A stretch of DNA of 64,000 nt, taken from NCBI RefSeq assembly GCF_014904705.1, contig NZ_JACZCQ010000002.1:243884-307883 (forward strand), given 5' to 3'. The position numbers and the translations under genes were made by a program. Of the stretch, positions 7,673 through 17,096 are shown piece by piece. The number at the start of each line of letters is the position of its first letter. Positions within the stretch are counted from its first letter, which is position 1. Under the pieces are notes generated by a model. It was not told where the DNA came from. It saw only the letters and a list, made by a program, of their open reading frames with translations, and ran no database searches. Source of the stretch: Nisaea sediminum. GTDB taxonomy: Bacteria > Pseudomonadota > Alphaproteobacteria > Thalassobaculales > Thalassobaculaceae.

Positions 7673-10620
7673 TGCGGCACCGGGACGGCGCTACGGCGCG
7701 CGGCTTTCTCAAAGTGCGACACGGTAGCGCCGGCACAATGCGGATCAAGGTCGAGATCGAGACGAAGAGTTTCCACCCGCCCGGCATAAAGGACCATCGG
7801 GTCCACGTCGAGAGGAACGACATGCACGCCGGACGAGAGGTCGAATTCGAGCGAACTGCCGCCATCCACGGAGATCCGGCCTTTTCCGGCGCCCCTGCCT
7901 TTTTCGCAGGCCAGTTCGAACAGAAGGAAATCGGCATCCGCACCAGGCTGGATATCGAACCGTGCCTGTGTTCCGAAAATCCGGTGGCGCCCGGGTTCGG
8001 GTGTCTGCGTCTCCGCTGCCCCTTCGAGCGTTTCGACATCCGACCTGGAAGCGAACCAGTCCGCGTCCGCTGAGGCACCCCATACCGAGGGCAGCTTTGC
8101 CAGCGGCGGCGGCGCGAAGAGCTTGGCAAGAATGTTCCTTTGAGCCGTTGCGGAGAGGACCGGGACTGTCAGCCGGTCCGGGCGAACCGCAAAGACGAAA
8201 GGTTCGACGAAAACGACGTCATAGATGCCGTCCCGCAATTGTTCGAAAACCCAGCCGGCAAGAAGCGGTGCCCTGAGCGGCAGGGTAAAGGGCCCGGCCC
8301 CGCTCGGCAGCGTTCCGAGCAAAATGACGGGCGGCGGCGCCTCGCCCAGCCGTGCGACCGAGCGGCTCTGCATGCCTTCCGCGGGGAGTGTCAGGACGGC
8401 GCCGCTCTCGATCGGCACCGCACGCCCAGTGTAGAAATATTGGGCGTTTGCGTTCGAAAGATCGAGATAGGTCTCGCCCGCTTTGAGCCAGCCGTCGAGT
8501 GCGCTCTTCAACGGCACCATACGCGTAAGCAGCGCCTCAGGGACAACCGTGCGGCCGAGAGCCGGAAGACCGATCGCCGCGCCATCGGCGGCGCTCTCGC
8601 CAGGCAGCACCGCGCGCGTCGCTTGCGGCAGCCGCAAAAGCTCCGTCACGCTGAGCCTGTGTGCGAATGCGGGTGCGAGCAGGCCGAGCGCCGCAACGAG
8701 CGCGACGATCGCTCCCGTCCGAACGCTCGCCGCCATGCTCCAGGCAAGTGGAATGCCGGCAAGCGCGAGCGCAAACATCGAGAGTGCCCCCGCCCTAGAC
8801 GGACCGCCGGCATCGATGCGGCCGATCGTGTGAGGAATGACCAGCAGCATGAAGAGACCGGCAACACCGGCAAAGACGGCGAGCCGGTCCTCGCGCAACG
8901 CGGCCACGGGGTTGGCGCAGCCGCGCAACAAGCGCATCGCGGCGGTGACCAGCAACAGCAGCATCGCCGGAAGCCAGAGATTCCGTGCAAGTTCCCAGAA
9001 AGCTCCGTTCACCGGCCAGTCGCGCGCCAGGCTGTGGGCCCAGTCGAGCCCATGCACCGCGCCGTAGAGTGGCCGGTTCTCCAGCATGAAGCGGATCTGC
9101 GCCAGCACGATCTCGCCCGGGCCAAGCAGAAACAGCCCTCCGGCCAGCACGGCAACGCCAAACGCAGCGAACGCGAGCTTGCCCGGCATTTGCCGTACAC
9201 CCCTCCAAAGATGGATGAGCGCGAGCGGCGCGCAAGCGATCACGACCATCGCTCCGGGTCCGGGCGCGAGAAGCACGAGAGCGATCCCAGCGGCGAGATA
9301 ACACCAGAGCCATCGGACCGGATGCGACTGCAGGTTTCTCCCTGTCAGGAAAACCAGCCCGCAGAACACCGCGATGAAGATCGGGTAGCGCCCGGTCACC
9401 GGGAAGAGGAGAAGTGCGAGCAACGCCGGCACCGGCCCGGCAAGCCGTCCGAGCGCGAACGCCGCCGCCAGCGTCGACGCCCCGCGCACCAGCTGACGGG
9501 ACTGCTCGAAGCCCGCAAGCGTCCCGTCCAGCAGCAGGCCATTGACCATTCCCGAAAGGTAATCGACCAGACCGTGGGACGGGCTGTAGTCGATATAAGG
9601 CAACTTGCCGAACCCGGCCCATTGCTGCCACGGGATCAGCCACTCCCCGTGATGGTAATAGTCGAGCGGATTGTCCATGCCATAGGGCGTCGGCCGCCCG
9701 TCCGCGAAGAGAACGAGTATGGCGATGGCGGCGATGCTCATCACGGGCAATGTCGCGCCCTTGCGCTTCCAGGCCGGGACAAGTGCCGCATAACCGATAA
9801 GTGCCGCCAGTGCGGGAACCGCCAGGAAGGCTGCCGTCAGAGGTGCCGTTCTTTCCCAAGGCAGTCCCTCCGCAGCCGGCGGCAGTATCAAAGCAAAGAA
9901 TGCAAGCGGCAGTCCGAGCTGTGCGGCAGCGAAGATCCGTCCGAGATAGCGCTCGGGCAGACGCCCCGTGAGCACCAGAATCGACCCAAGGTAGACCAGC
10001 AGAAACGCGGCTGCCGCCAAAGCGCCGACGCCCCGCCCGGACATCATCTCCGGCACCAGAAACAGCCGCGCGCCAGCCGTCGTCACGCAGATCGCCGACA
10101 GTGCCGCCAAAACGGGGGCGCCGACAGCGACGGCGACCCAATCGCGGTACCGGTCCGCTGCAAGCTGTCCCAGCCTGCAGGCAACCGAAGCGCCAAGCAG
10201 GAGAAGGATCAGAGCCGCGGACAGATGAAGCAGGCTGAGATCGGCGAAATAAGGAGGCCCTGAGAAAGGTCTCCCGAGGACCTGCGAGGCACACCAGAAA
10301 ACGGCGGGCAGTAGCGCCCAAGTCAGATATTCACGAAAGGAAGCACGCGTCTCCGGATCGTCGGCAAACCGAAACCTGAAAAAGGCAATCGCGGCAAAGG
10401 CGCCCAGCGTTCCCGCGGCGAACGCCCAGACCAGCAGGAAATCACCGCCCTTGCCGGCACCGGAGAACGTGAGCTCGCCGACAACCGGAGACGGATGAGT
10501 CTCGGGCCCGCCGACATGGACTTTCTGCAAGAGCGCCGCGACGGCCGCGCCAAGGCAAAGCGAAGCCGCCCACTCGCTCCAGTGACCTTCGCACTTGCCG
10601 TGGCGCCCGGTCCGCTCCAT
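7669..10620 (-). CDS. Large polytopic membrane protein, putative GT-C-type glycosyltransferase
   Basis: A 983-residue protein with about a dozen or more hydrophobic helices in the first 650-700 residues and a hydrophilic, probably periplasmic C-terminal domain. Around residues 318-360 it carries YYHHGEWLIPWQQWAG and KLPYIDYSPSHG, resembling the first periplasmic loop of GT-C enzymes (an acidic residue after the first helices and a PY.D....HG element). The C-terminal 300 residues end in a beta-rich module (FDIQPGADADFLLFELAC) that looks like a carbohydrate-binding jelly roll. I recognise no named family. It lies directly between the exporter ATPase and the flippase-like gene, so use of a polyprenyl-phosphate sugar donor at the outer face is the working idea. 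Confidence 0.7.
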   Translation of the reverse strand: MERTGRHGKCEGHWSEWAASLCLGAAVAALLQKVHVGGPETHPSPVVGELTFSGAGKGGDFLLVWAFAAGTLGAFAAIAFFRFRFADDPETRASFREYLTWALLPAVFWCASQVLGRPFSGPPYFADLSLLHLSAALILLLLGASVACRLGQLAADRYRDWVAVAVGAPVLAALSAICVTTAGARLFLVPEMMSGRGVGALAAAAFLLVYLGSILVLTGRLPERYLGRIFAAAQLGLPLAFFALILPPAAEGLPWERTAPLTAAFLAVPALAALIGYAALVPAWKRKGATLPVMSIAAIAILVLFADGRPTPYGMDNPLDYYHHGEWLIPWQQWAGFGKLPYIDYSPSHGLVDYLSGMVNGLLLDGTLAGFEQSRQLVRGASTLAAAFALGRLAGPVPALLALLLFPVTGRYPIFIAVFCGLVFLTGRNLQSHPVRWLWCYLAAGIALVLLAPGPGAMVVIACAPLALIHLWRGVRQMPGKLAFAAFGVAVLAGGLFLLGPGEIVLAQIRFMLENRPLYGAVHGLDWAHSLARDWPVNGAFWELARNLWLPAMLLLLVTAAMRLLRGCANPVAALREDRLAVFAGVAGLFMLLVIPHTIGRIDAGGPSRAGALSMFALALAGIPLAWSMAASVRTGAIVALVAALGLLAPAFAHRLSVTELLRLPQATRAVLPGESAADGAAIGLPALGRTVVPEALLTRMVPLKSALDGWLKAGETYLDLSNANAQYFYTGRAVPIESGAVLTLPAEGMQSRSVARLGEAPPPVILLGTLPSGAGPFTLPLRAPLLAGWVFEQLRDGIYDVVFVEPFVFAVRPDRLTVPVLSATAQRNILAKLFAPPPLAKLPSVWGASADADWFASRSDVETLEGAAETQTPEPGRHRIFGTQARFDIQPGADADFLLFELACEKGRGAGKGRISVDGGSSLEFDLSSGVHVVPLDVDPMVLYAGRVETLRLDLDLDPHCAGATVSHFEKAARRSAVPVPQ

Positions 10621-10625
10621 CGCAC

Positions 10626-11975
10626 TCAGGCGTCCCGCTTGCTGACACCCGAAACGATCTCGAGCGCGACAAGCCCGGTGATCGTGTCGTCGTCGTCCGG
10701 AAGCACCTTGAACATGGCCGCATCCATGATCCGGTGCAGCGATTTCCGTTCATTCTCGTAGAGCCCGTTCACACCGGCATTGAGGAAATAGGTCCCGGCG
10801 GTCAGGTCGCATACGAATTCGAACTCGACATCGATCACCTCGCCTGCGGCGTAATCCGGCAAGCCGCGGCGCAGGCTGTGCGTCGAACGACCGGCAAGCA
10901 GAACGCCCTGGATCGTCTTGATCATCATCGCGCACATCACCTGCTCGCGCGCCTCCGAGAACGCGACCCGATAGCGGAACGCGTAGTGCCGCCCGCGCAC
11001 CAGCAGATTGACCGGCTTGCCATCCAGCGTCTCGATGCGCGGATCCTGAATCTCCGCGCCGAGGCTGACATAGGCGGTGCGGCTTTCCGGCACCATCGCC
11101 GCGTCGTGGGTCTCTGTCGCTTCCCGGCGCTCGCTGACATGCCGGCGGATTTCCTCGCGCACGGACTCGAACTGGTCGGCAGGTGCGTGGGTCAGCTTGT
11201 GGTAGCTCGCGATCACAGCTTTCGGATCGCCGTCCATCAGCATCTCGCCCCGGTCGAGCAGGACCGCCCGATCGCAAAGCTGGGTAATCATCCCGGCCGC
11301 ATGGCTGACGAAAAGGATCGTGGTACCGCGCCGCTTCAGCTCCTCGATGCGCGCGAAACATTTGCGCTGAAAGCCCTCGTCACCAACCGCGAGCGCCTCG
11401 TCGACGATGAATATTTCCGGATCGACGCTGACCGCGACGGCGAAAGCGAGCCGCACATACATGCCGCTCGAATAAGTCTCGACCGGTCGGTCGAGAAACT
11501 CCGCCAGACCCGAAAAGGCGACGATATCGTCGAAACGCGCATCGATCTCTTCCTTGGAGAGGCCAAGGATCGCACCGTTCATGTAAATGTTCTCGCGGCC
11601 CGTGGCGGACGGATTGAACCCCGCCCCGAGTTCCAACAGCGCGGACACCCGGCCATTCACGCTTACATGGCCTTCCGTCGCGGTCAGCAACCCGGCGACG
11701 ATCTGCAACAGGGTCGACTTGCCGGATCCGTTGCGTCCAACGATGCCCACGGTTTCTCCCCGATTCACCCGGAAGGAGACGCCGTCGAGCGCGACGAAGG
11801 GCGTGAAATAGGTTCGCCGTCCGCGCAGCAGCGCCTGCTTCAGCCTATCGAGGGGCTGGCGGTAGATATTGAAGATCTTTGTGATCCCGGAAATATCGAT
11901 GGCAAGTTCGCCCTCGTCTCCGGATCGGGTGACGGCGTTGCCGTCCTGAATGCTCATGTCAGACCCTTCGGGCAC
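10626..11975 (-). CDS. Polysaccharide/O-antigen ABC exporter, ATP-binding subunit (Wzt-like)
   Basis: A 449-residue ABC ATPase of the O-antigen/teichoic-acid exporter branch: Walker A GRNGSGKST at about 80-88, ALLELGAGFNPSATGRENIYMNG (hallmark of Wzt/TagH/KpsT), signature YSSGMYVRLAFAVAV, Walker B IFIVDEALAVGDEGFQRKC, H-loop LFVSHA. Residues of about 300-440 form a Wzt-type C-terminal domain that in relatives recognises the glycan chain cap. The GTG at 11975 has AGGAG 9 nt upstream; an in-frame ATG at 11957 is an equally acceptable start. It follows the permease by 12 bp and energises export of a completed lipid-linked glycan across the inner membrane. Confidence 0.92.
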   Translation of the reverse strand: MPEGSDMSIQDGNAVTRSGDEGELAIDISGITKIFNIYRQPLDRLKQALLRGRRTYFTPFVALDGVSFRVNRGETVGIVGRNGSGKSTLLQIVAGLLTATEGHVSVNGRVSALLELGAGFNPSATGRENIYMNGAILGLSKEEIDARFDDIVAFSGLAEFLDRPVETYSSGMYVRLAFAVAVSVDPEIFIVDEALAVGDEGFQRKCFARIEELKRRGTTILFVSHAAGMITQLCDRAVLLDRGEMLMDGDPKAVIASYHKLTHAPADQFESVREEIRRHVSERREATETHDAAMVPESRTAYVSLGAEIQDPRIETLDGKPVNLLVRGRHYAFRYRVAFSEAREQVMCAMMIKTIQGVLLAGRSTHSLRRGLPDYAAGEVIDVEFEFVCDLTAGTYFLNAGVNGLYENERKSLHRIMDAAMFKVLPDDDDTITGLVALEIVSGVSKRDA

Positions 11976-11987
11976 GTCAGCCGGCTC

Positions 11988-12848
11988 CTACATCACTTCC
12001 GAGAACCCGCGCTTGGTGCGCAGGAACCACCAGGAGCCGATCCAGAGAGCGGCGACCGCCACAACGGAATAAAGGCCAAGCCGTTCCCAGTTCGGAAAAT
12101 GCCCCCAGAGCAGCACGTCGCGCGAGGCGTCGACCGGTATCGTGAGCGGGTTGAGCAGTAGCCATGGACGCAGCGGCTCCGGCAGCATTTCCGGCGGAAA
12201 CAGGATGGAGCTGCCGAACATAAGGATCGTCATCATGAATCCGAGCACCTGCCCGATATCCCGGATGAAAACCCCGAGGGACGCCACCAGCAGACCCAGA
12301 CCCGCCAGCATCACGACGAAGGGCAGCCAGACGAGCGGCAGCAGCAGCCCCGTCCAGTGCATCGGCACGCCATACCCCAGGATCACCGCAACCAGAACCG
12401 CGAGCGCCATGAAGGCGTGAACCAGATTGCTCAACAGCGCCGCAACGGGAAGAATCTCCAGCGGGAAGACCACCCGCTTCACGTAGTTCGGATTTTCCAG
12501 CACGATCGACTGGGCCCGGAGCAGCGTCTCCGCCAGAAGAACATGCAGCATCAGTCCGGAAAACAACACGATGCCGTAAGGCACATCCGACTGGCTCGGA
12601 GTCGCACCGAAGCGCACCTTGAAGACCAGGCCGAAGACGAAGGAATAGATCAGGATCATCACCAGCGGATTGATCAGCGGCCAGAGAAAGCCCAGCACGG
12701 TGTTCCGGTAGCGCGATGCAAGCTCGCTTCGGACCATGTTCTTCAGGATGAAGCCGTTGCTCCGAAGGCTGGCCGCCAGAGCGAACAGTGCGCCCGCGAA
12801 ACTGACCGCTTGGGCCGACCGGCCCGGAGCCGAGATGGCGCCGCCCAT
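11988..12848 (-). CDS. Polysaccharide ABC-2 exporter permease (Wzm/KpsM-like)
   Basis: A 286-residue inner-membrane permease of the ABC-2 family with six hydrophobic segments. Typical elements are NMVRSELASRYRNTVLGFLWPLINPLVMILIYSFVFG and the C-terminal FPPEMLPEPLRPWLLLNPLTIPVDASRDVLLWG, the conserved region of Wzm/TagG/KpsM permeases. GGGAGA precedes ATG 12848. It begins the exporter operon that continues through the ATPase, the 983-residue protein, the flippase-like protein and GT9. The 90 bp upstream separate it from the COG4091-type gene on the same strand, so readthrough is possible. Confidence 0.92.
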   Translation of the reverse strand: MGGAISAPGRSAQAVSFAGALFALAASLRSNGFILKNMVRSELASRYRNTVLGFLWPLINPLVMILIYSFVFGLVFKVRFGATPSQSDVPYGIVLFSGLMLHVLLAETLLRAQSIVLENPNYVKRVVFPLEILPVAALLSNLVHAFMALAVLVAVILGYGVPMHWTGLLLPLVWLPFVVMLAGLGLLVASLGVFIRDIGQVLGFMMTILMFGSSILFPPEMLPEPLRPWLLLNPLTIPVDASRDVLLWGHFPNWERLGLYSVVAVAALWIGSWWFLRTKRGFSEVM

Positions 12849-12938
12849 GGAATTCTCCCGGAATCAAACAACTGCCCCGGACTGTTACACCAGATCGGCA
12901 GCCAACCGGAAGCTATTGTGCCTTTTTTGGCCGTCCGA

Positions 12939-14288
12939 TCAGGCGTTCGGCGCGGCGAACATCGCTTCCATCTCGCGACGCACCTTGACCGCATCGTCAT
13001 CCGAGTCGATGTCCACATCGCCCCATCTGAGCGGCGCCCCCTCCGGGACCGCGCGTTTCAGTTTCACATGCTGGGCAAGTCCGAGTGGCAGATAACCTTC
13101 ATCCAGGGAGCGCCGAGCAGGCGTCTGCTTACCCCAAACGCAGAAACCGCCCTCGCCGTCCAGGACCTCGCCTTCCTTCAGATCGCGCTTGGCGGTCGCG
13201 ACCACGTCCGAATTGAAGGTAACGGGCGACCCCGTCGGTTCCTTTCTGAGTGCGGCGGAGGCAACAGACACACCGAGCTCCAGCCCGATCATGTGGGTGG
13301 GCCGGTAGAGCGAGGCGAAGCGGAAGCTGCTGTCGGGGAGCATCTGATATTCCTCGAAACAGTAGCGCGCGTAATCGGTCTCGCCCTCAATCACGACATA
13401 GGTGCCGTATTGCAGGTGTCCCGGGACCTCGCTGCCGTCGCGATTGAGCGAGGAGACGACCTCTGTCGTTCCCGAATGGGTCAACGTGCCGCCGAATGCG
13501 GCCGGCTTGCACACCTCCGCAAGATCGAAGCGGGAGCATGGCGGAAAAGCGAGCCCGTCCGGCTGCGGCGTCAGCCCGGTCGCGTTGCAGACCGCGCTCA
13601 TCTCGATGCCGGACTTGGTCCCGTCGAGGAAGCTGTTGAACATCTTCGGATTGAGCCGGCCACGTTTCACCACCTCCAGGTCCCAGCCGAAGTGATCCCA
13701 GACCGTCTCCGGCGTCGACTGGTGGAAGGTGGGCAGATAACGCGTCCCCTTGCCGGCCGAGACGACCGTGAAACCGCAGGTGCGCGCCCAGTCGACATGT
13801 TCCGCGATCAGCGCCGGCTGGTCGCCCCAGGCGAGACTGTAGACCACGCCCGCGAGTTCCGCCTTGCGGGCCAGCAGCGGTCCCGCGACCACGTCCGCCT
13901 CGACATTGACCATGACCACGTGCAGACCGTGATTGATCGCCGAGAGGCAGTGCCTGATGCCTGCGGCCGGATCGCCCGTCGCCTCGATCAGCACGTCAAG
14001 CCCACCATTGTTGATCAGCGCGGCGCTGTCCTCGGTGACGAAGGTGGAGCGGCTCTTCTCCGCCTCGTCGAAACTGGATGCTGCGAAACGCTCCGGCTCC
14101 CAGCCGATGTGAGCGAGTGTCTCTTTGGCTCGCGCGACATTGAGATCGGCGATGCCGACGACATGCACGCCTTTGGTCAGGCGTGCCTGCGACAGATACA
14201 TGGCGCCGAACTTGCCGCAGCCGATGATCCCGACCCGGACCGGGTCGCCGTCATTCTCCCGCTGCAGCAGCATCCGTGACAGATTCAT
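12939..14288 (-). CDS. NAD(P)-dependent oxidoreductase with C-terminal SAF domain (COG4091, predicted homoserine dehydrogenase-like)
   Basis: A 449-residue protein with an N-terminal Rossmann domain (VRVGIIGCGKFGAMYLSQ at about 17-34) and a C-terminal SAF-type domain (KRDLKEGEVLDGEGGFCVWG). The central GDQPALIAEHVDWARTCGFTVVSAGKGTRYLP and FLDGTKSGIEMSAVCNATGL are characteristic of the COG4091 family, annotated as predicted homoserine dehydrogenase although most members act on other hydroxy/sugar acids. GGAGGG lies 5 nt before the ATG. It is preceded by a 2-hydroxyacid dehydrogenase 34 bp away, which suggests shared hydroxy-acid metabolism. The substrate cannot be assigned. Confidence 0.82.
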   Translation of the reverse strand: MNLSRMLLQRENDGDPVRVGIIGCGKFGAMYLSQARLTKGVHVVGIADLNVARAKETLAHIGWEPERFAASSFDEAEKSRSTFVTEDSAALINNGGLDVLIEATGDPAAGIRHCLSAINHGLHVVMVNVEADVVAGPLLARKAELAGVVYSLAWGDQPALIAEHVDWARTCGFTVVSAGKGTRYLPTFHQSTPETVWDHFGWDLEVVKRGRLNPKMFNSFLDGTKSGIEMSAVCNATGLTPQPDGLAFPPCSRFDLAEVCKPAAFGGTLTHSGTTEVVSSLNRDGSEVPGHLQYGTYVVIEGETDYARYCFEEYQMLPDSSFRFASLYRPTHMIGLELGVSVASAALRKEPTGSPVTFNSDVVATAKRDLKEGEVLDGEGGFCVWGKQTPARRSLDEGYLPLGLAQHVKLKRAVPEGAPLRWGDVDIDSDDDAVKVRREMEAMFAAPNA

Positions 14289-14322
14289 CGCATCCCTCCC
14301 CGGCCGCTTGATCCATTTGGAC

Positions 14323-15276
14323 TTAGTTCAGCACGCGGATCGGATTGCCCTCGTGCCAGGCTTTGATGTCCTCGACCATTTCGCCGTAGAAGAGCCGGTA
14401 GGTCTCTTCCGTCACATAGCCCATGTGCGGTGTCAGCAGGATATTGTCGAGCTTGCGGATCGGATGATCCGCCGGCAGCGGCTCCGGCTCGAAAACATCG
14501 ACGGCGGCACCAGCGATCCGGTTGTTCTTCAGCGCGTCGATCAGCGCCGCTTCGTCGACGATCGGACCGCGCGAGGTGTTCACCAGAAGCGCCGTCGGCT
14601 TCATCATGGCGAGCGACGCGGCGTCGATCGTATGGCGCGAACGGTCGCTCAGCACGATGTGGAGCGTGACGATATCCGCCTCGCGCAGCAGTGCCTCCTT
14701 GCTCGCCGCCTTGCGCACGCCGACCTGGGCGCAGCGCTCCTCGGTCAGGTTCGGCGACCAGGCGACCACGTCCATGCCGAAGAGCTTGGCGATCTCCGAG
14801 ACCTGGCTGCCGAGCTTGCCGAGCCCGATGACGCCGAGCGTGCGGCCCATCAGGTCGATGCCGATCCTGGTCTGCCACTTGCCTTCCCGCATCATGCGGT
14901 CGTCATGGGCGACCTGGCGGGCGAGCGCCATCAGCATGGCCCAGGTATGCTCCTTGGTGGTGTTACCGCTTGTCGCCGTGCCGCAGACTGGGATCCCGCA
15001 GGCGCGGGCGGCGGCGAAATCGACCGAGTTGTTGCGCATGCCGCTGGTCACGAACAGTTTCATGTTCGGCAGGCGCTGGAAGATTTCGGCCGGGAACGGC
15101 GTCCGCTCGCGCATGGCGCAGACGATCTCGAAATCCTTCAGACGCTCGACGAGCGCGTCATGCTCGACGAGATTGTCTGTGAAAACGACCGTCTCGTAGC
15201 CCTCCGGCAGGCTTCCCCAGTCCGCCATCCGGAGGGAGACGTTGGCGTAATCGTCCAGAATCGCGATCTTCGGCAT
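14323..15276 (-). CDS. D-2-hydroxyacid dehydrogenase family protein
   Basis: A 317-residue NAD-dependent dehydrogenase of the D-isomer-specific 2-hydroxyacid family. The nucleotide-binding motif is VIGLGKLGSQ near residue 149, and the catalytic trio is visible: Arg236 in NTSRGPIVDE, Glu265 in VFEPEPL and His284 in TPHMGY. ATG 15276 is preferred, with AGGTGAGG immediately upstream; an in-frame GTG five codons earlier (15291) precedes that site. It lies 76 bp downstream of msrB and 34 bp upstream of the COG4091-type gene, all on the minus strand. Likely reduces or oxidises a 2-keto/2-hydroxy acid; phosphoglycerate dehydrogenase-like relatives are the alternative. Confidence 0.9.
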   Translation of the reverse strand: MPKIAILDDYANVSLRMADWGSLPEGYETVVFTDNLVEHDALVERLKDFEIVCAMRERTPFPAEIFQRLPNMKLFVTSGMRNNSVDFAAARACGIPVCGTATSGNTTKEHTWAMLMALARQVAHDDRMMREGKWQTRIGIDLMGRTLGVIGLGKLGSQVSEIAKLFGMDVVAWSPNLTEERCAQVGVRKAASKEALLREADIVTLHIVLSDRSRHTIDAASLAMMKPTALLVNTSRGPIVDEAALIDALKNNRIAGAAVDVFEPEPLPADHPIRKLDNILLTPHMGYVTEETYRLFYGEMVEDIKAWHEGNPIRVLN

Positions 15277-15352
15277 TTCCTCACCTGTCACATTCAGCGT
15301 TGATTCTAATTATTTGTTTCACAGACCTTTTTGATGTCCGTTTCACAAGTTA

Positions 15353-15754
15353 TCAGTCGTCTTTTGGCTGCAGGTCAAGCGAGGCCGAGTTGATGCAGTA
15401 GCGCAAACCGGTCGGCTGCGGCCCGTCCGGGAACACATGCCCGAGATGGGCATCGCATTTCGCGCAATGCACTTCCGTCCGCACCATGAAATGGCTGCGG
15501 TCCGTCTGGGTCTCGATGTTCGCATCCTCGATCGGCTGATAGAAGCTCGGCCAGCCGCAGCCAGCATCGAATTTCGTCTCGCTCTCGAACAGCGGCTCGC
15601 CGCAGCAGACGCAGGTATAGGTGCCCGGATCGGTCGTTTCGGCATATTTGCCGGTAAACGGCCGCTCAGTCGCGTGCTTCCGGGTCACCAGGAACTGTTC
15701 CTCGGTGAGTTGCTCCCGCCACTCCGCGTCGCTCTTCTCGATCTTGGCCATCAT
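15353..15754 (-). CDS. msrB: Peptide-methionine (R)-S-oxide reductase MsrB
   Basis: A 133-residue repair enzyme that reduces the R epimer of methionine sulfoxide in oxidised proteins. The zinc site is complete: Cys48 and Cys51 ([10 protein letters not shown]) and Cys97 and Cys100 ([14 protein letters not shown]). The nucleophile is Cys120 in [21 protein letters not shown] and the family's full length are present. A second ATG one codon in (15751) could also be the start. It sits between a CoA-transferase and a dehydrogenase gene and is not obviously functionally linked to them. Confidence 0.96.
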   Translation of the reverse strand: MMAKIEKSDAEWREQLTEEQFLVTRKHATERPFTGKYAETTDPGTYTCVCCGEPLFESETKFDAGCGWPSFYQPIEDANIETQTDRSHFMVRTEVHCAKCDAHLGHVFPDGPQPTGLRYCINSASLDLQPKDD

Positions 15755-15826
15755 GCCCTCCTGATTTCTGTCAGGGCTGAGATTGTTCGTATCGGCGAAG
15801 CAGGCAAGACACCTTTCCGCGATCCG

Positions 15827-17041
15827 CTATTTGCCCTTGCGGCGCTCTTCGAGCACCACCCCGCCATCGACGAGACCCTGGATCTCGTCAGGCGCGAAGC
15901 CATGCGCCTCCAGGATCTCTCGGCTATGCGCACCGAATTTCGGAGGCACGGAGCGGACCGAACCAGGGGTGCGGGAGAATTTGATCGGAATACCCCAACC
16001 CTTGTACCAGTCCTTCTCGACCGCCATGTCGCGGTGCTTCGTATGCTCGTGCGCCATGACCTCCGCCGTGTCGCGGATCGGCCCGACGGGCACGCCCGCG
16101 CGGAGCAACCGGTCGCAGACATCGTCGCGGTCGGCGGCGGAGAAAAGCTTTTCCAGCTCCTCGCGCAGCGCCGCACGGTTCGCCAGCCGGTCCGCATTCG
16201 TCTTGAAACGCGGATCGTTGCCGAGTTCCGGCTTGCCGAGCTCGGCGGTCAGACGTTGCCAGGCTCGATCGTTGCCGCCGGCGATAAAAATGTCGCCGCC
16301 CTTGGTCTCGTACTTGTCGTAAGGCGAGATGTTGGGGTGCTGGTTCCCGGTGATGCCGGGTACCTTGCCCGACAGCGAATAGTTGGCGACATGCGGATGC
16401 ATCAGCGAGAGACCGCAATCGTAGAGCGTCATGTCGATATACTGGCCAAGGCCCGAGCTGTGCCGCTCGAACAGCGCCATCATGATCGCGTTGGCGGCAT
16501 AAAGGCCGGTTCCCATGTCGACCATCGGAATGCCGACGCGGGTCTGGTCGCCCGGCGAGGAGCCGTTGACCGAGAACCAGCCGGTCATCGCCTGGATGAT
16601 GCCGTCATAACCCGGAAAGCCGCCATAGGGTCCTGAGCCGCCGAAACCGGAGATTCGGCAATGGACGAGCTTCGGGAACTTTTCCTTCAGCACCTCCTCG
16701 TAGCCGAGCCCCCATTTCTCCATCGAGCCCGGCTTGTAGTTCTCGACCAGAACGTCCGCATCCTCCAGCAGGCGCAGCAGAACCTGCTTGCCCTCTTCCT
16801 TCGAGAGATCGAGACCGAGCGACTTCTTGTTGCGGTTCACACCGATGAAATAGGAGGCGTCGCCTTCGTGGAACGGCGGGCCCCAGTCGCGCACCTCGTC
16901 GCCCTGCGGCGGTTCGATCTTGATGATCTCGGCGCCGTGGTCGCCCAGCATCTGGGTGCAGTAGGGTCCGCCAAGGACCCGCGTGCAATCGACGATCTTG
17001 ATGCCCTTGAGCGCGCCGGCCGATGCCGCAGTGCCACTCAT
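15827..17041 (-). CDS. CaiB/BaiF (class III) CoA-transferase
   Basis: A 404-residue family III CoA-transferase that moves CoA between carboxylic acids through an aspartyl-CoA thioester. It starts with GALKGIKIVDCTRVLGGPYCTQMLGDHGAEIIKIE and contains NRNKKSLGLDLSKEEG, VLVENYKPGSMEKWGLGYE and the catalytic-aspartate region GIPMVDMGTGLYAANAI. GGGGAG lies 8 nt before ATG 17041. It follows the class I CoA-transferase pair by 55 bp on the same strand, which places two mechanistically different CoA-transferases in one probable transcript. Donor and acceptor acids are unknown. Confidence 0.92.
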   Translation of the reverse strand: MSGTAASAGALKGIKIVDCTRVLGGPYCTQMLGDHGAEIIKIEPPQGDEVRDWGPPFHEGDASYFIGVNRNKKSLGLDLSKEEGKQVLLRLLEDADVLVENYKPGSMEKWGLGYEEVLKEKFPKLVHCRISGFGGSGPYGGFPGYDGIIQAMTGWFSVNGSSPGDQTRVGIPMVDMGTGLYAANAIMMALFERHSSGLGQYIDMTLYDCGLSLMHPHVANYSLSGKVPGITGNQHPNISPYDKYETKGGDIFIAGGNDRAWQRLTAELGKPELGNDPRFKTNADRLANRAALREELEKLFSAADRDDVCDRLLRAGVPVGPIRDTAEVMAHEHTKHRDMAVEKDWYKGWGIPIKFSRTPGSVRSVPPKFGAHSREILEAHGFAPDEIQGLVDGGVVLEERRKGK

Positions 17042-17096
17042 TCCGTTACTCCCCGTTCGATGATCTGGTCCGGACGCGTTCGGTCCGCTCTGATAA

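Noticed and set aside
8140..10263. A 707-codon open frame on the plus strand opposite the 983-residue membrane protein.
   Set aside because: Its composition (Arg/Gln/His-rich, no domain) is that of an antisense frame in GC-rich DNA, while the minus-strand protein has coherent membrane helices and coupled neighbours.
12357..14279. A 640-codon plus-strand frame across the permease and COG4091-type genes.
   Set aside because: It spans two well-supported minus-strand genes and has no recognisable domain.
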